NCBI RefSeq assembly: GCF_900199455.1
Contig: NZ_FZQR01000010.1
Location: 62,001 to 126,000, forward strand
Reading direction: 5' to 3'
Origin: Mesorhizobium carmichaelinearum
Lineage (GTDB): Bacteria; Pseudomonadota; Alphaproteobacteria; Rhizobiales; Rhizobiaceae
DNA: 64,000 nt
Part shown: positions 39,636 through 48,885 of the stretch, in pieces
Position numbering within the stretch: the first letter of the stretch is position 1
Layout: each line of letters begins with the position of its first letter
Translations under genes and position numbers: made by a program
Notes under the pieces: generated by a model
Told to the model about the DNA's origin: nothing
Seen by the model: the letters and a program-made list of their open reading frames with translations, nothing else
Database searches by the model: none

Positions 39636-40807
39636 TTCGCTGATTTCTCCAGTTCGGCAAGGATTTCGTCAGTGTGTTCGCCAAGGCGTGGCGAGGGGCG
39701 TTCATAGACCAGCGGCGTTTCAGACATCACCATCGGTGCGCGCACCGAAGGCAGAAGATTGCCATGGCCGTCATCGAGGTCGAGCCTCATGCCGCGCGCG
39801 ATCGTCTGCGGGTCGGCGAACATCTGGCCGATCGTGTTGATCGGGCTTGCCGGCACGCTTGCTGCTTCCAGCTTTGCCAGCAGGGGGGCGCGATCGACCG
39901 TGCTCAGCGCCTTGACGATGCGTTCGCGCAGCTTCACCCGGTTGGCGACGCGGGCCGGATTGGTGGCGAAGTCGGGATTGGTCGACAGCTCATCCAGCCC
40001 GACGGCGGCGCAGAATTTGGCGAACTGACCGTCATTGCCGACCGCCAGGATGATGTGGCCGTCGCGGACCGGCACCACCTCGTAAGGGGCGATGTTCATA
40101 TGCGCGTTGCCCATCTGCACCGGCGACTTGCCGGAGACGAGATAGTTGAGGTTCTGGTTGCCGAGCGCCGAGATCTGCGTGTCGAACAGCGCCATGTCGA
40201 TGTGCTGGCCTTCGCCGGTCTGGTCGGCATGGCGCAACGCAGCCTGGATGGCGATGACGGAATAGAGGCCGGTGAAGATGTCCGAGATGGCGACGCCGGC
40301 CTTTTGCGGCTCGCGCCCGACTTCGCCGGTGATCGACATCATGCCGGCCATGGCCTGGATGATGAAGTCGTAGCCGGCGCGCGGCGCGTAGGGGCCATCC
40401 TGGCCGAAACCAGTGATCGAGCAATAGACAAGACGCGGGTTGATCTTGCGCAGGCTGTCATAGTCGAGCCCGTACTTTTTCAGGCCGCCGAGCTTGAAGT
40501 TCTCGATCAGGACGTCCGCTGTCGCCACCAGCCGGCGGATGGTTTCCGCACCCTCCGGCGTCGAGAAATCGATGGCGATGGAACGCTTGCCGCGGTTGCA
40601 GGAATGGTAGTAGGCGGCGGACAGGTTCTCGCCGTCATGGCTCATGACGAAGGGCGGTCCCCATTTGCGGGTGTCGTCGCCGCCATCTGGGCTTTCGACC
40701 TTGATGACATCGGCGCCGAGATCGGCAAGCAATTGCCCGGCCCACGGCCCGGCAAGGATGCGGGCGAGTTCGACGACGCGGACGCCTTTCAGGGGTGGTT
40801 CGGCCAT
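39632..40807 (-). CDS. CaiB/BaiF family CoA transferase
   Basis: 391 residues of class III CoA transferases. LKGVRVVELARILAGPWAGQLLADLGADVIKVE is the standard N-terminus (seen in parts), with the catalytic aspartate expected in the LFDTQISALGNQ region (about residue 180). SITGFGQDGPYAPRAGYDFIIQAMAGMM is a further family block. It transfers CoA between carboxylic acids; the substrate is unknown. Its stop overlaps the start of the TPP-enzyme gene (ATGA), so both are translated together. Confidence 0.92.
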   Translation of the reverse strand: MAEPPLKGVRVVELARILAGPWAGQLLADLGADVIKVESPDGGDDTRKWGPPFVMSHDGENLSAAYYHSCNRGKRSIAIDFSTPEGAETIRRLVATADVLIENFKLGGLKKYGLDYDSLRKINPRLVYCSITGFGQDGPYAPRAGYDFIIQAMAGMMSITGEVGREPQKAGVAISDIFTGLYSVIAIQAALRHADQTGEGQHIDMALFDTQISALGNQNLNYLVSGKSPVQMGNAHMNIAPYEVVPVRDGHIILAVGNDGQFAKFCAAVGLDELSTNPDFATNPARVANRVKLRERIVKALSTVDRAPLLAKLEAASVPASPINTIGQMFADPQTIARGMRLDLDDGHGNLLPSVRAPMVMSETPLVYERPSPRLGEHTDEILAELEKSAK

Positions 40808-40912
40808 AAATCACCATGATTGCTGCGAAAGCAGAGCCTCTATCAAGCCCGGCATCGGCTGTCACGGCCCTTGCAATGGGCCAACGGGCCGGTTTGCAAT
40901 GGATGCGGGTCG

Positions 40913-41842
40913 TTATTTCAGCACGCCGTCGGCCCAGGCGGCGAAATCATCCATGATGATGTCGCGGTTCAGCTCGTTCAGGCTTTCGTGGCGGGTGTCG
41001 GCGTAAACCTTTGAAACGAGATTCGAAAAGCCCATCTTGCGCATGCGGTTGGCGAGGTGGGTTATGCCCTTGCCGTAGTCCGAGGCGGGGTCTTTCTCGC
41101 CGCCGATGATGGCGACGGGAAGGTCGCGCCGGATGCCGGCGAAGGCGGCATCCTTGCCGCTGTTCAGCGCCATCGAGACCACGTCGCGCCACATCGAGAT
41201 AGACGCATCCCAGCCGCACAGCGGATCGGCGATGTATTTCGCCACCTCCGCTTCGTCGCGCGACAGCCAGTCGAACAGCGTGCGGTGGTTGGGCACCGCC
41301 TTGCCCCAGGCCTGGAAGGTGAGTTTCGGCAGCAGGCGGGACGGGACATCGGAGCCCAGCCGCATCCGTTCCCAGGCGAGGATGCCGAGCGCCACCTGGC
41401 CAAGCAGTCCTTGCGAGAAATTGCCGTTCCAGATTGCGGCGGCATGGATGCGTGGCGAATGGCCCAGGAGGTAGTTCAGCGCCACCGACGCGCCCATCGA
41501 GTGACCGAAGAGGATGACCGGCAGATCAGGGCATTCGCCGGCGATGAGATCGTGGATGGCATCGACATCGGCGATCACCTTGGCCGAGCCATCCCTGTCG
41601 GCGAATTTGCCGATCGGTGCGTCTGGCGCCTTGGTCGCGCCATGACCGCGATGGTCATGGACATAGACATGGAAGCCGCGCGCAGAGAGAAAATCGGCAA
41701 AGCGGGCATAGCGCGCGGCGTGCTCGGCCAGCCCGTGGTTGATCTGAATGACCGCACGCGGTTTGCCTTCAGCGCGGCTGGCGAGGAGATTGAGATCGGC
41801 GCCGGTCGGTGAGCGGACCATGCGTTGCTGATTGAAAGGCAT
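40913..41842 (-). CDS. Alpha/beta hydrolase, monoacylglycerol-lipase-like
   Basis: 309 residues. The nucleophile elbow is FGHSMGASV (Ser115); QINHGLAEHAARYARFADFL near residue 35 carries the HG oxyanion motif; VYVHDHRGHG follows. The catalytic Asp and His are likely in the C-terminal IGGEKDPASDYG and DTRHESLNELNRD segments. This pattern fits serine lysophospholipases or monoacylglycerol lipases. It is divergent from the RNase T2 gene. Confidence 0.9.
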   Translation of the reverse strand: MPFNQQRMVRSPTGADLNLLASRAEGKPRAVIQINHGLAEHAARYARFADFLSARGFHVYVHDHRGHGATKAPDAPIGKFADRDGSAKVIADVDAIHDLIAGECPDLPVILFGHSMGASVALNYLLGHSPRIHAAAIWNGNFSQGLLGQVALGILAWERMRLGSDVPSRLLPKLTFQAWGKAVPNHRTLFDWLSRDEAEVAKYIADPLCGWDASISMWRDVVSMALNSGKDAAFAGIRRDLPVAIIGGEKDPASDYGKGITHLANRMRKMGFSNLVSKVYADTRHESLNELNRDIIMDDFAAWADGVLK

Positions 41843-42023
41843 GGCCGCCCTCTCTCCTCATTTTATCGTTGTTGGTTTTGTTTGCGCTGACGCCGGTTTT
41901 GCGTCAATCCACAGCAACTGTTTTTGCGCGACGATCTTTCTTGCCACGGGCCAGCAAAATATCGCAATTCTGACATGGAGACAGCTTCACTCTGTCGCCC
42001 ACTTTCTCAGCCGGGGATTTCTC

Positions 42024-43031
42024 ATGCGCATTGGTGTCGTTTTCGGATTGGCCATGCTGGCGGTGTCGCTGGTCAATGCTGCGCATGCCGACGTCAAGAT
42101 GAGCGGCACCTTCGTTGCCGACGCCGCCTGTCCGGCAACGCAGGCCATCAAGAACGGCAAGAACCCCGGCAATGTTTCGACCGATGCCGGACAGAGCTAC
42201 CAGCTGCTTGCCGGCAACAAGGATACGCCGACGCATTATCTGATCCTGGTGCCGGGCGCCGATCCGGAACGCCGCTGGGTAAAGGTCACTTGCGGCCATC
42301 TGTCGGGCAGCAATGCCGCGACGGTGCCGGCGGCACCTGGCGGACAAGGCAAGCCTGCCGCCTCGGGAAAACCCGAATATGTCTTCGCGCTGAGCTGGCA
42401 GCCGGCTTTTTGCGAGACCAAGTCGAACAAGACCGAATGCAGGGCGCAGAGCCCGAACGAGTTCGATGCCACCAACTTCACCTTGCACGGCCTGTGGCCG
42501 CAGCCGAACGGCAATTTCTATTGCCAGGTGGCCGCAGGCGACAAGGCCAACGACAATCCGGCCCACTGGAAGGACCTGCCGCCGGTCAATCTCGACGCCG
42601 GCACCCGCAAGGAGCTCGATCAGGTGATGCCGGGCACGGCCTCCCAGTTGGAACGGCATGAATGGATCAAGCACGGTACCTGCTACGGCAAGAGCCAGCA
42701 GGAGTATTTTTCCGATGCGCTCGGCCTGATGCGACAGGTGAACGCCTCGCCGGTGCGCGAACTCTTCGTCAAGACCATTGGCGGCAAGCTGACGGCGGAC
42801 CAGATCCGAGGCGCCTTCGATCAGGCTTTCGGCGCCGGGGCAGGGGATCGCGTGCGGGTATCCTGCGTCATCGATCCTTCGAACGGCCGGCGGCTGATCG
42901 GCGAACTGACGCTCGGCCTAGCCGGCCCGATTGGCCCGAACGCTTCGCTCAAGGACCTGCTGCTGGCCTCTGTGCCGACCAACAAGGCGGGTTGCCCGAC
43001 CGGCACCGTTGACGCGATCGGGTTCCAGTAA
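42024..43031 (+). CDS. Ribonuclease T2 family protein
   Basis: 335 residues from the ATG at 42024 (CCGGGGA upstream). The signal peptide is VVFGLAMLAVSLVNAAHA, so it is exported. The two catalytic motifs of RNase T2 are intact: FTLHGLWPQ (His155) and HEWIKHGTCYG (His217). An N-terminal extension of ~110 residues between the signal and the T2 fold is unusual and has two or three cysteines. It probably degrades RNA in the periplasm or outside the cell. A longer frame back to 41832 is rejected because it overlaps the divergent hydrolase start. Confidence 0.92.
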   Translation: MRIGVVFGLAMLAVSLVNAAHADVKMSGTFVADAACPATQAIKNGKNPGNVSTDAGQSYQLLAGNKDTPTHYLILVPGADPERRWVKVTCGHLSGSNAATVPAAPGGQGKPAASGKPEYVFALSWQPAFCETKSNKTECRAQSPNEFDATNFTLHGLWPQPNGNFYCQVAAGDKANDNPAHWKDLPPVNLDAGTRKELDQVMPGTASQLERHEWIKHGTCYGKSQQEYFSDALGLMRQVNASPVRELFVKTIGGKLTADQIRGAFDQAFGAGAGDRVRVSCVIDPSNGRRLIGELTLGLAGPIGPNASLKDLLLASVPTNKAGCPTGTVDAIGFQ

Positions 43032-43122
43032 GGACGCAGCGGGCTTTCGATACGCCGTCGCGGCTGTCGCCGGCCAGTGAAGTGGTGCTATGCTGTCCCG
43101 GCATCATTGAACGGGGGCGGCA

Positions 43123-43734
43123 ATGGATGGCATGACAAGCAGTGCGCTGGCGCGGCTGGCTTTCTGGGCCAAGGGCATGGTTTCGATCAACGACGCCCGG
43201 ATGGAGTGGCCGGGCTTTTCCTATAGCGATGCCGAGTGGGCGCGCATGCGCACACTGTCCGAGCCGATCGGCGCCTGGACCTACCAGTTGTTCACCATCG
43301 TCAACGCGGTGATCTTCATCGCCATCGCCGCCATCGGCATGTTCGCCGTCTTCCTGCCGCTGGCGACGCTGCTGTTTCCGGTGCCGGCCGAAACCAGCGC
43401 GCTGAAGTTTTCGCTGCTCCTGGCCGCCTGCGCCTTCCTCATCATCGGTCTTGGCCTGCCGATCTCGATGCGCCTCTCGGCCATGATGGTGGGCGGCAAG
43501 ACGATGCGCGCGGCGCTGGCCCCCACTGCCGGCGATGAGGCGCTGGCCGCAAAAGTGTCCTGGCAGATCAACCGCATCATGCTGATCATGTGTGGGCTGC
43601 TGGTGCCGGGCATTCTTTTGTTCATTGCCTATGATATCCAGGCCGGGCCGATCATCACCGCGCTGAAATGGCTGGCGATCGCGCTGATGGCGGTCTCGAC
43701 GCTGACCGGTATTGCGCGACAGAGAAAATCCTAG
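43123..43734 (+). CDS. Membrane protein of unknown function
   Basis: 203 residues with four predicted membrane helices (about residues 50-85, 95-120, 148-170 and 178-198) after a 45-residue cytoplasmic start. No known domain was recognised. GGGGGCGG precedes the ATG. The gene ends 7 bases before the stop of the convergent diguanylate cyclase gene. Confidence 0.7.
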   Translation: MDGMTSSALARLAFWAKGMVSINDARMEWPGFSYSDAEWARMRTLSEPIGAWTYQLFTIVNAVIFIAIAAIGMFAVFLPLATLLFPVPAETSALKFSLLLAACAFLIIGLGLPISMRLSAMMVGGKTMRAALAPTAGDEALAAKVSWQINRIMLIMCGLLVPGILLFIAYDIQAGPIITALKWLAIALMAVSTLTGIARQRKS

Positions 43735-43741
43735 ATCAGAA

Positions 43742-45079
43742 CTAGAACTGCGCCGACTTCGTCCAGGCAAGGGCGGTGTCGGGCTCGTGGCCGCCCGGCT
43801 CGCCGATTACGCGATCGCGTCCGGTCGACTTCGCCTTGTAGAGGCGCTGGTCGGCGAGCGCGAACAAATCGGCAAGGCAGCGTGTCGTTTCGCCGACGGT
43901 TGAAACGCCGGCGCTGACGGTCAACTCGAAGCGGCTGGTGACCGTCGATGCCTTGACAGCGTGGCGGATGCTTTCGCCAAACAGCCTGGCGACCGAATGC
44001 GGACGTGAACTGAGGATGGCGAATTCCTCGCCGCCGATCCGGAACACCTGGTCTTCGGCGCTCGCCACTTCGCGAAGCAGGCTTGCGACCGCTTTCAGCA
44101 CCTTGTCGCCTTCAGCATGGCCGAAACGGTCGTTGATCGACTTGAAATGATCGACAACGACGATCAGCAGGCTGAGGGGTCTCGCCGTGCGCAGGCTGAC
44201 CTCGACGGCGGCTTCACCGTCGGCGTCGAAGCGGCCGCGGTGCAGCAGGCCGGTCAGGCCGTCGCGGCCGACATGTTCGACCAGCGCTTCATAGCGCTCG
44301 CGATAGGTCAGGGTTTCGAAAATATCGGTCAGCCCGCGCGGCAGCGCAATGTCGCGGGCCTCGAACCATTTCAGGTAAGCCACGAGCATGGCGCTGAAGG
44401 TCAGCGCCGCCGCCATCTTGGCGAACCAGCCGCCGAAGAAGACCGCGATCGGCGCGCCGGCGACGAAATGCAGCGCGGTGAAGAAGCCGGCCTGGTCGAA
44501 GGTCAGCACACAGGCGACGCAAATCAGGATGCGCGCGAACTGAGCCTTGCGTAGATGGCGCCCAAGTTTTTCATAGAGCAGGATGATCAGGATGGCGTCG
44601 ATGACGAGCAGCGTCGTGCCCCACACCATCAGCCAACCCATCTCGTCGATGAAGCCGATATCGGGAAGCTTGCCGTCGGGGAGGGGAGCGATAACGTGCA
44701 GGCGCAAGAGCAGCACCAGCCCGATCATCAGCGCATTGCCGAGCAGCAGGCCGTAGATCGGCTGGCGCACTGTGGCGGCGTCCTCCTTGATGTAGAGCAG
44801 GAGCAGCATCACCAGCTTGCCCGAAAACAGCACCGCCGAGCCCGGCGATACCATGCCGAACGGCAGCGCGACGTAAAAGACGCTGGCGAGATAGGTTTCC
44901 AGGAAATGCATGACGCCGAGCGCGCAGACGAAGACGCCGAGGCCAATGCGCTTGCGAAAGCGGAAAAGCGTCACCATGACGCTGAAGTAGACGACCGCTT
45001 CGGCAATGAGCAGGAAACTGTTCAGCAATGCCGTCGATCCGCTTTCTCTACCGGAATCGCGGCCAGCCAGCGATTCCAC
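43742..45079 (-). CDS. Membrane-bound diguanylate cyclase (GGDEF)
   Basis: 445 residues. The N-terminal ~250 residues contain seven or eight membrane helices and probably sense a signal. The C-terminal GGDEF domain (about residues 270-430) has VDHFKSINDRFGHAEGD and the active-site motif FRIGGEEFAIL, so it should make cyclic di-GMP. The product-inhibition RxxD site is not obvious five residues before GGEEF. It converges on the membrane-protein gene. Confidence 0.92.
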   Translation of the reverse strand: MESLAGRDSGRESGSTALLNSFLLIAEAVVYFSVMVTLFRFRKRIGLGVFVCALGVMHFLETYLASVFYVALPFGMVSPGSAVLFSGKLVMLLLLYIKEDAATVRQPIYGLLLGNALMIGLVLLLRLHVIAPLPDGKLPDIGFIDEMGWLMVWGTTLLVIDAILIILLYEKLGRHLRKAQFARILICVACVLTFDQAGFFTALHFVAGAPIAVFFGGWFAKMAAALTFSAMLVAYLKWFEARDIALPRGLTDIFETLTYRERYEALVEHVGRDGLTGLLHRGRFDADGEAAVEVSLRTARPLSLLIVVVDHFKSINDRFGHAEGDKVLKAVASLLREVASAEDQVFRIGGEEFAILSSRPHSVARLFGESIRHAVKASTVTSRFELTVSAGVSTVGETTRCLADLFALADQRLYKAKSTGRDRVIGEPGGHEPDTALAWTKSAQF

Positions 45080-45303
45080 CCCGATCCTGTTGTGACGCGG
45101 AAGGGTTAACCAGAGATTTCAACGCGCCTCGCGACGGGTGGAAAACTTCGGCGGTCAGCGCACACTTGTCCGTGTGTTCAGCTTGATCTGGCAAAAGCGA
45201 TTGCCGTTCGCCGCCGCATCGCCTACATAGCGGCCAACCTCCATTCAATTCGACAAATCCAGTCAGTTTTTCTGGGCCAGTCAAGTTTTCAGGGAAAGCG
45301 CGC

Positions 45304-46953
45304 GTGGCACGCCAGTTCATCTATCACATGGCCGGCCTCAACAAGGCCTATGGCACCAAGAAGGTGCTCGAGAACATTCATCTGTCCTTCTATCCCGATG
45401 CCAAGATCGGCATTCTCGGCCCCAACGGCGCCGGCAAGTCGACGATCCTCAAGATCATGGCCGGCATCGACAAGGAGTGGAGCGGCGAGGCGTGGCTGGC
45501 CGAAGGCGCCACCGTCGGCTACCTGGCGCAGGAGCCGGCGCTCGACCCGAAGAAGACGGTGTTCGAGAACATCATGGAAGGCGTCGCCGCCAAGACCGCC
45601 ATCATCGAGCGCTACAACGAATTGATGATGAACTATTCCGACGAGACGGCCGACGAGTCGGCCAAGCTCCAGGACGAGATGGACCGGCTGAACCTGTGGG
45701 ATCTCGAACAGCAGGTCGAAATGGCGATGGAAGCGCTGGGCTGCCCGCCCAAGGATGCCGACGTCACCAAGCTTTCGGGCGGTGAGCGCCGCCGTGTCGC
45801 GCTCTGCCAGCTCCTGCTGCGCCAGCCCGATCTTCTGCTGCTCGACGAACCGACCAACCATCTCGATGCTGAAACCACGGCGTGGCTGGAAAAGCATCTG
45901 CGCGCCTATCCCGGCGCCGTGATGATCATCACCCACGATCGCTATTTCCTCGACAACGTCACCGGCTGGATCCTCGAACTCGATCGCGGCCGCGGCATTC
46001 CCTATGAGGGCAACTACACCAAATACCTCGAAGCCAAGGCCAAGCGCCTCAAGCAGGAAGGCCGCGAAGACGACGCCCGCCAGCGCGCCATCGGCCGCGA
46101 GCGCGAGTGGATCCAATCGAGCCCGAAGGCCCGCCAGACCAAGTCCAAGGCGCGTATCCAGGCCTTCCAGGACCTGCTGGATGCGGCCGACAAGCGCCGC
46201 CCGACCGACACGCAGATCGTCATCCCGCATGGCGAGCGGCTCGGTAATGTGGTGATCGAGGTCGACGGCCTGTCGAAGGGGTTTGGCGACACGCTGCTGA
46301 TCGAGGGCCTGGAATTCAAGCTGCCGCCGGGCGGCATCGTCGGTGTCATCGGCCCGAACGGCGCCGGCAAGACGACGCTGTTCCGCATGATCACCGGCCA
46401 GGAAAAGCCCGATGCCGGCACCGTCCGCGTCGGCGAGACGGTCAAGCTCGGCTATGTCGACCAGAGCCGCGATGCGCTCGATCCTTCGAAGACCGTGTGG
46501 GAAGAAATCTCGGGCGGCGCCGAAGTGGTCAAGCTTGGCAAGTTCGAGGCCAACACGCGCGCCTATTGCGCATCGTTCAACTTCCGCGGCGGTGACCAGC
46601 AGCAGAAGGTCGGCAATCTCTCCGGCGGCCAGCGCAACCGCGTGCACCTGGCCAAGATGCTGAAGACCGGCGGCAATGTGCTGCTGCTCGACGAACCGAC
46701 CAACGATCTCGATACGGAAACGCTTGCCGCGCTCGAAGATGCGCTGGAAAATTTCGGCGGCTGCGCGGTCATCATCTCGCACGATCGCATGTTCCTCGAT
46801 CGCCTGGCGACCCACATCCTCGCCTTCGAGGGTGACAGCCATGTCGAATGGTTCGAGGGCAATTTCGAGGACTATGAGCAGGACAAGATCCGCCGGCTGG
46901 GGCCCGAAGCCGTCAATCCGCACCGCATGACCTACAAGAGGCTGACGCGGTAG
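45304..46953 (+). CDS. ettA: Energy-dependent translational throttle protein EttA
   Basis: 549 residues, starting at a GTG. It is an ABC-F protein with two ATP-binding cassettes: Walker A GPNGAGKSTILK and signature LSGGERRRVALCQLLL in the first; GPNGAGKTTLFR and LSGGQRNRVHLAKML in the second. There are no membrane domains. The linker around residues 240-300 (GREREWIQSSPKARQTKSKAR) and the arm segment match EttA, which binds the ribosomal E site and gates the first peptide-bond step according to ATP/ADP level. Confidence 0.95.
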   Translation: MARQFIYHMAGLNKAYGTKKVLENIHLSFYPDAKIGILGPNGAGKSTILKIMAGIDKEWSGEAWLAEGATVGYLAQEPALDPKKTVFENIMEGVAAKTAIIERYNELMMNYSDETADESAKLQDEMDRLNLWDLEQQVEMAMEALGCPPKDADVTKLSGGERRRVALCQLLLRQPDLLLLDEPTNHLDAETTAWLEKHLRAYPGAVMIITHDRYFLDNVTGWILELDRGRGIPYEGNYTKYLEAKAKRLKQEGREDDARQRAIGREREWIQSSPKARQTKSKARIQAFQDLLDAADKRRPTDTQIVIPHGERLGNVVIEVDGLSKGFGDTLLIEGLEFKLPPGGIVGVIGPNGAGKTTLFRMITGQEKPDAGTVRVGETVKLGYVDQSRDALDPSKTVWEEISGGAEVVKLGKFEANTRAYCASFNFRGGDQQQKVGNLSGGQRNRVHLAKMLKTGGNVLLLDEPTNDLDTETLAALEDALENFGGCAVIISHDRMFLDRLATHILAFEGDSHVEWFEGNFEDYEQDKIRRLGPEAVNPHRMTYKRLTR

Positions 46954-47005
46954 GATCGTTGCGAGGGATCGTCGTTTGACCTAAATTGGGCTGACGGAGC
47001 TTTCG

Positions 47006-47254
47006 ATGATCACAATCAAATTGCCCCCCAAGACCGAGAAGCTTCTGGCCGACATGGCCAAGGCCAGCGGTCGAACGGCCGATCAGGTCGCAGTGGATGC
47101 TATCCTCGAGGCCATCGAGGATTGGCAGGATGCCAAGATCGCGGACGAACGCCTGAAAGATGATGACGGTGTGCGCATTCCGCTAAAGGAAATGATCCGC
47201 AAGCTTGAACGTCGTGAGGTCGAGGAGCGCGCCAAGAAGCCTGCTGCTGAATGA
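47006..47254 (+). CDS. Ribbon-helix-helix antitoxin
   Basis: 82 residues. MITIKLPPKTEKLLADMAKASGRTADQVAVDAILEAIED reads as a ribbon-helix-helix DNA-binding domain (seen in parts), followed by an acidic-basic tail that would wrap the toxin. Its stop overlaps the toxin start (ATGA). Together they form a type II RelBE/ParDE-like pair in which the antitoxin represses the operon. Confidence 0.82.
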   Translation: MITIKLPPKTEKLLADMAKASGRTADQVAVDAILEAIEDWQDAKIADERLKDDDGVRIPLKEMIRKLERREVEERAKKPAAE

Positions 47255-47517
47255 CTTGGCGCGTCGAGTTCACCCGGCGCGCCGAGCGAGACATCGAGCA
47301 ACTTTCGACGAAAGATCAGCGGCGCATCCTGGAGTTCTTGAATCAGAGAGTTTCGACGCATCCCAATCCGAGGGTGCTTGCCAAGCGCCTGACAGCGACC
47401 AAGGAAGAGGCTTGGCGTTTTCGCGTCGGTGACTACAGGATCATCACTCAGTTCCATGACAGCAGACTTGTCGTCCTGGTCGTGGAGGTGGGCAACCGTC
47501 GCGAGGTCTATCGATGA
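47251..47517 (+). CDS. RelE/ParE family toxin
   Basis: 88 residues. VEFTRRAERDIEQLSTKDQRRILEFL and the C-terminal WRFRVGDYRIITQFHD are typical of the RelE/ParE fold. It could cut mRNA on the ribosome or inhibit gyrase; the family split cannot be settled here. The start overlaps the antitoxin stop, and its own stop overlaps the start of the tam-like gene (ATGA). Confidence 0.88.
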   Translation: MTWRVEFTRRAERDIEQLSTKDQRRILEFLNQRVSTHPNPRVLAKRLTATKEEAWRFRVGDYRIITQFHDSRLVVLVVEVGNRREVYR

Positions 47518-48308
47518 ACAATACCGCCGCTTCACAAAAGCCCGACTGGTCCGCCGCCCAATATCTGAAATTCGAGGACGAGCGCACGCGGCCCGCGCGC
47601 GATCTCGCAGCCCAAGTGCCGGTCGACTTCCCTCGCCGGGTCGTGGACATCGGCTGCGGGCCGGGCAACTCGACCGAGCTTCTGGTCGAGCGCTGGCCGG
47701 ATGCGCAGGTGAGCGGCTTCGACACCTCTCCCGACATGATCGAGAAGGCGAGGGCGCGCCTGCCCAATGTCAGCTTCGACCTGGCGGACGCGGCGACTTG
47801 GCAGCCGGCCGAGCCGGTCAATGTGATCTTCGCCAACGCGGTGTTCCAGTGGCTGCCCGAGCATCCGGCAGTCTTCCAGCGGCTGATGGGCTTTCTCGCC
47901 CCTGGTGGCGCGCTGGCCGTTCAGATGCCTGACAATCTGCTTGAGCCTTCACATCAGGTGATGCGCGAGACCGCCGCCGAAATGCCGTTCGCCGCAAAGA
48001 TGGCAGGCGCAGCGCGCGGACCGTTGCCGCCAGTGTCGTTCTATTATGACCTGCTATCGCCGCTCTCCGATCGGCTGGATATCTGGCATACGGCCTATAA
48101 TCATCCCCTGGCCGACGCCGAGGCGATTGTCGAATGGGTAAAGTCGACGGGGCTGAAGCCGTTCCTCGATCCGCTCGATGCTGGCGAGCGCAAGATGTTC
48201 CTGGACAACTACACAGCCAAGATCGCTAAGGCCTATCCGAAGACCGCGAATGGCAAGGTGCTGCTGCGTTTCCCGCGAATTTTCATTATCGCCAAGCGGG
48301 CCGGCTAG
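47514..48308 (+). CDS. tam: Trans-aconitate 2-methyltransferase-like protein
   Basis: 264 residues. The sequence is of the Tam type: DWSAAQYLKFEDERTRPARDLAA at the start (seen in parts), motif I VVDIGCGPGNSTELLVERWP, FDTSPDMIEKAR, and the FANAVFQWLPEHP block. It methylates trans-aconitate, a spontaneous by-product that inhibits aconitase, with S-adenosylmethionine. Its start overlaps the toxin stop, so it is probably translated from the toxin-antitoxin transcript. Confidence 0.88.
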   Translation: MNNTAASQKPDWSAAQYLKFEDERTRPARDLAAQVPVDFPRRVVDIGCGPGNSTELLVERWPDAQVSGFDTSPDMIEKARARLPNVSFDLADAATWQPAEPVNVIFANAVFQWLPEHPAVFQRLMGFLAPGGALAVQMPDNLLEPSHQVMRETAAEMPFAAKMAGAARGPLPPVSFYYDLLSPLSDRLDIWHTAYNHPLADAEAIVEWVKSTGLKPFLDPLDAGERKMFLDNYTAKIAKAYPKTANGKVLLRFPRIFIIAKRAG

Positions 48309-48417
48309 GAAAGAATTACCCACTTCGCCCGCGGCCCTTTGTGGCGGCTTGACCCGGTTTAACCGCCGTGCCCAACTCATCGCGTGGGATCACGATGACC
48401 CGTCTGGCAGGGGGTGA

Positions 48418-48756
48418 ATGATGACTTTGAAAAGATTGCTTTACGGTGGCGGCGTGTGCGCGGCAGCGCTTCTGGCGTTCTCGGTTTCGGCCGAAGCCAA
48501 GCGCGCGCGCTGCTTCACCAGCGATGACGGCTATTTCCCGTGCAGTTACCGCGCGATCGATGATGCGGGCAGCTTCCGCATCTCCGCGCCGGGCTACCCG
48601 ACCTATGTGCTGGAGATCGATGGGCCGGGCTTTGCCTATGGCTATGTCAATCTCGGCCGCCGCAACGTGCCGTTGCCGGGACAGTTTGTGCGCAGCCGCG
48701 ACGACGGCGCCTGCTGGAACAACCCGCAGACCAACACCAAATTGTGCGCCTGGTGA
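48418..48756 (+). CDS. Small exported protein
   Basis: 112 residues (ATG at 48418 or 48421, with GGGGGTG upstream). The signal peptide is LLYGGGVCAAALLAFSVSAEA. The mature part has the cysteines RCFTSDDGYFPC and the C-terminal GACWNNPQTNTKLCAW, which could form two disulfides. No named domain is recognised. It stands alone. Confidence 0.78.
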   Translation: MMTLKRLLYGGGVCAAALLAFSVSAEAKRARCFTSDDGYFPCSYRAIDDAGSFRISAPGYPTYVLEIDGPGFAYGYVNLGRRNVPLPGQFVRSRDDGACWNNPQTNTKLCAW

Positions 48757-48760
48757 ACCC

Positions 48761-48802
48761 GTTTTACGCCAGCCCAAACCTTTGGTTTAAGCCGGCGTAA
48801 AC
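48761..48802. terminator. Imperfect hairpin after the small exported protein gene
   Basis: GTTTTACGCCAGCCCAAACC (48761-48780) is nearly complementary to GGTTTAAGCCGGCGTAAAC (48784-48802). It lies 5 bases after the stop codon. It may terminate or stabilise the message. Confidence 0.45.
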
Positions 48803-48885
48803 CGGCCTGATGAGAAAAGTGTTGCGCCGAAGCGTTTCGGCGCCCACATGAAGCCGCAACGCCCGCGGATGGGACAGACTGAAAC

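Noticed and set aside
41832..42023. N-terminal extension of the RNase T2 frame
   Set aside because: It overlaps the divergent hydrolase start and would hide the signal peptide that begins at 42024.
45289..46923. Long minus-strand open frame opposite ettA
   Set aside because: Antisense artefact of a conserved high-GC gene.
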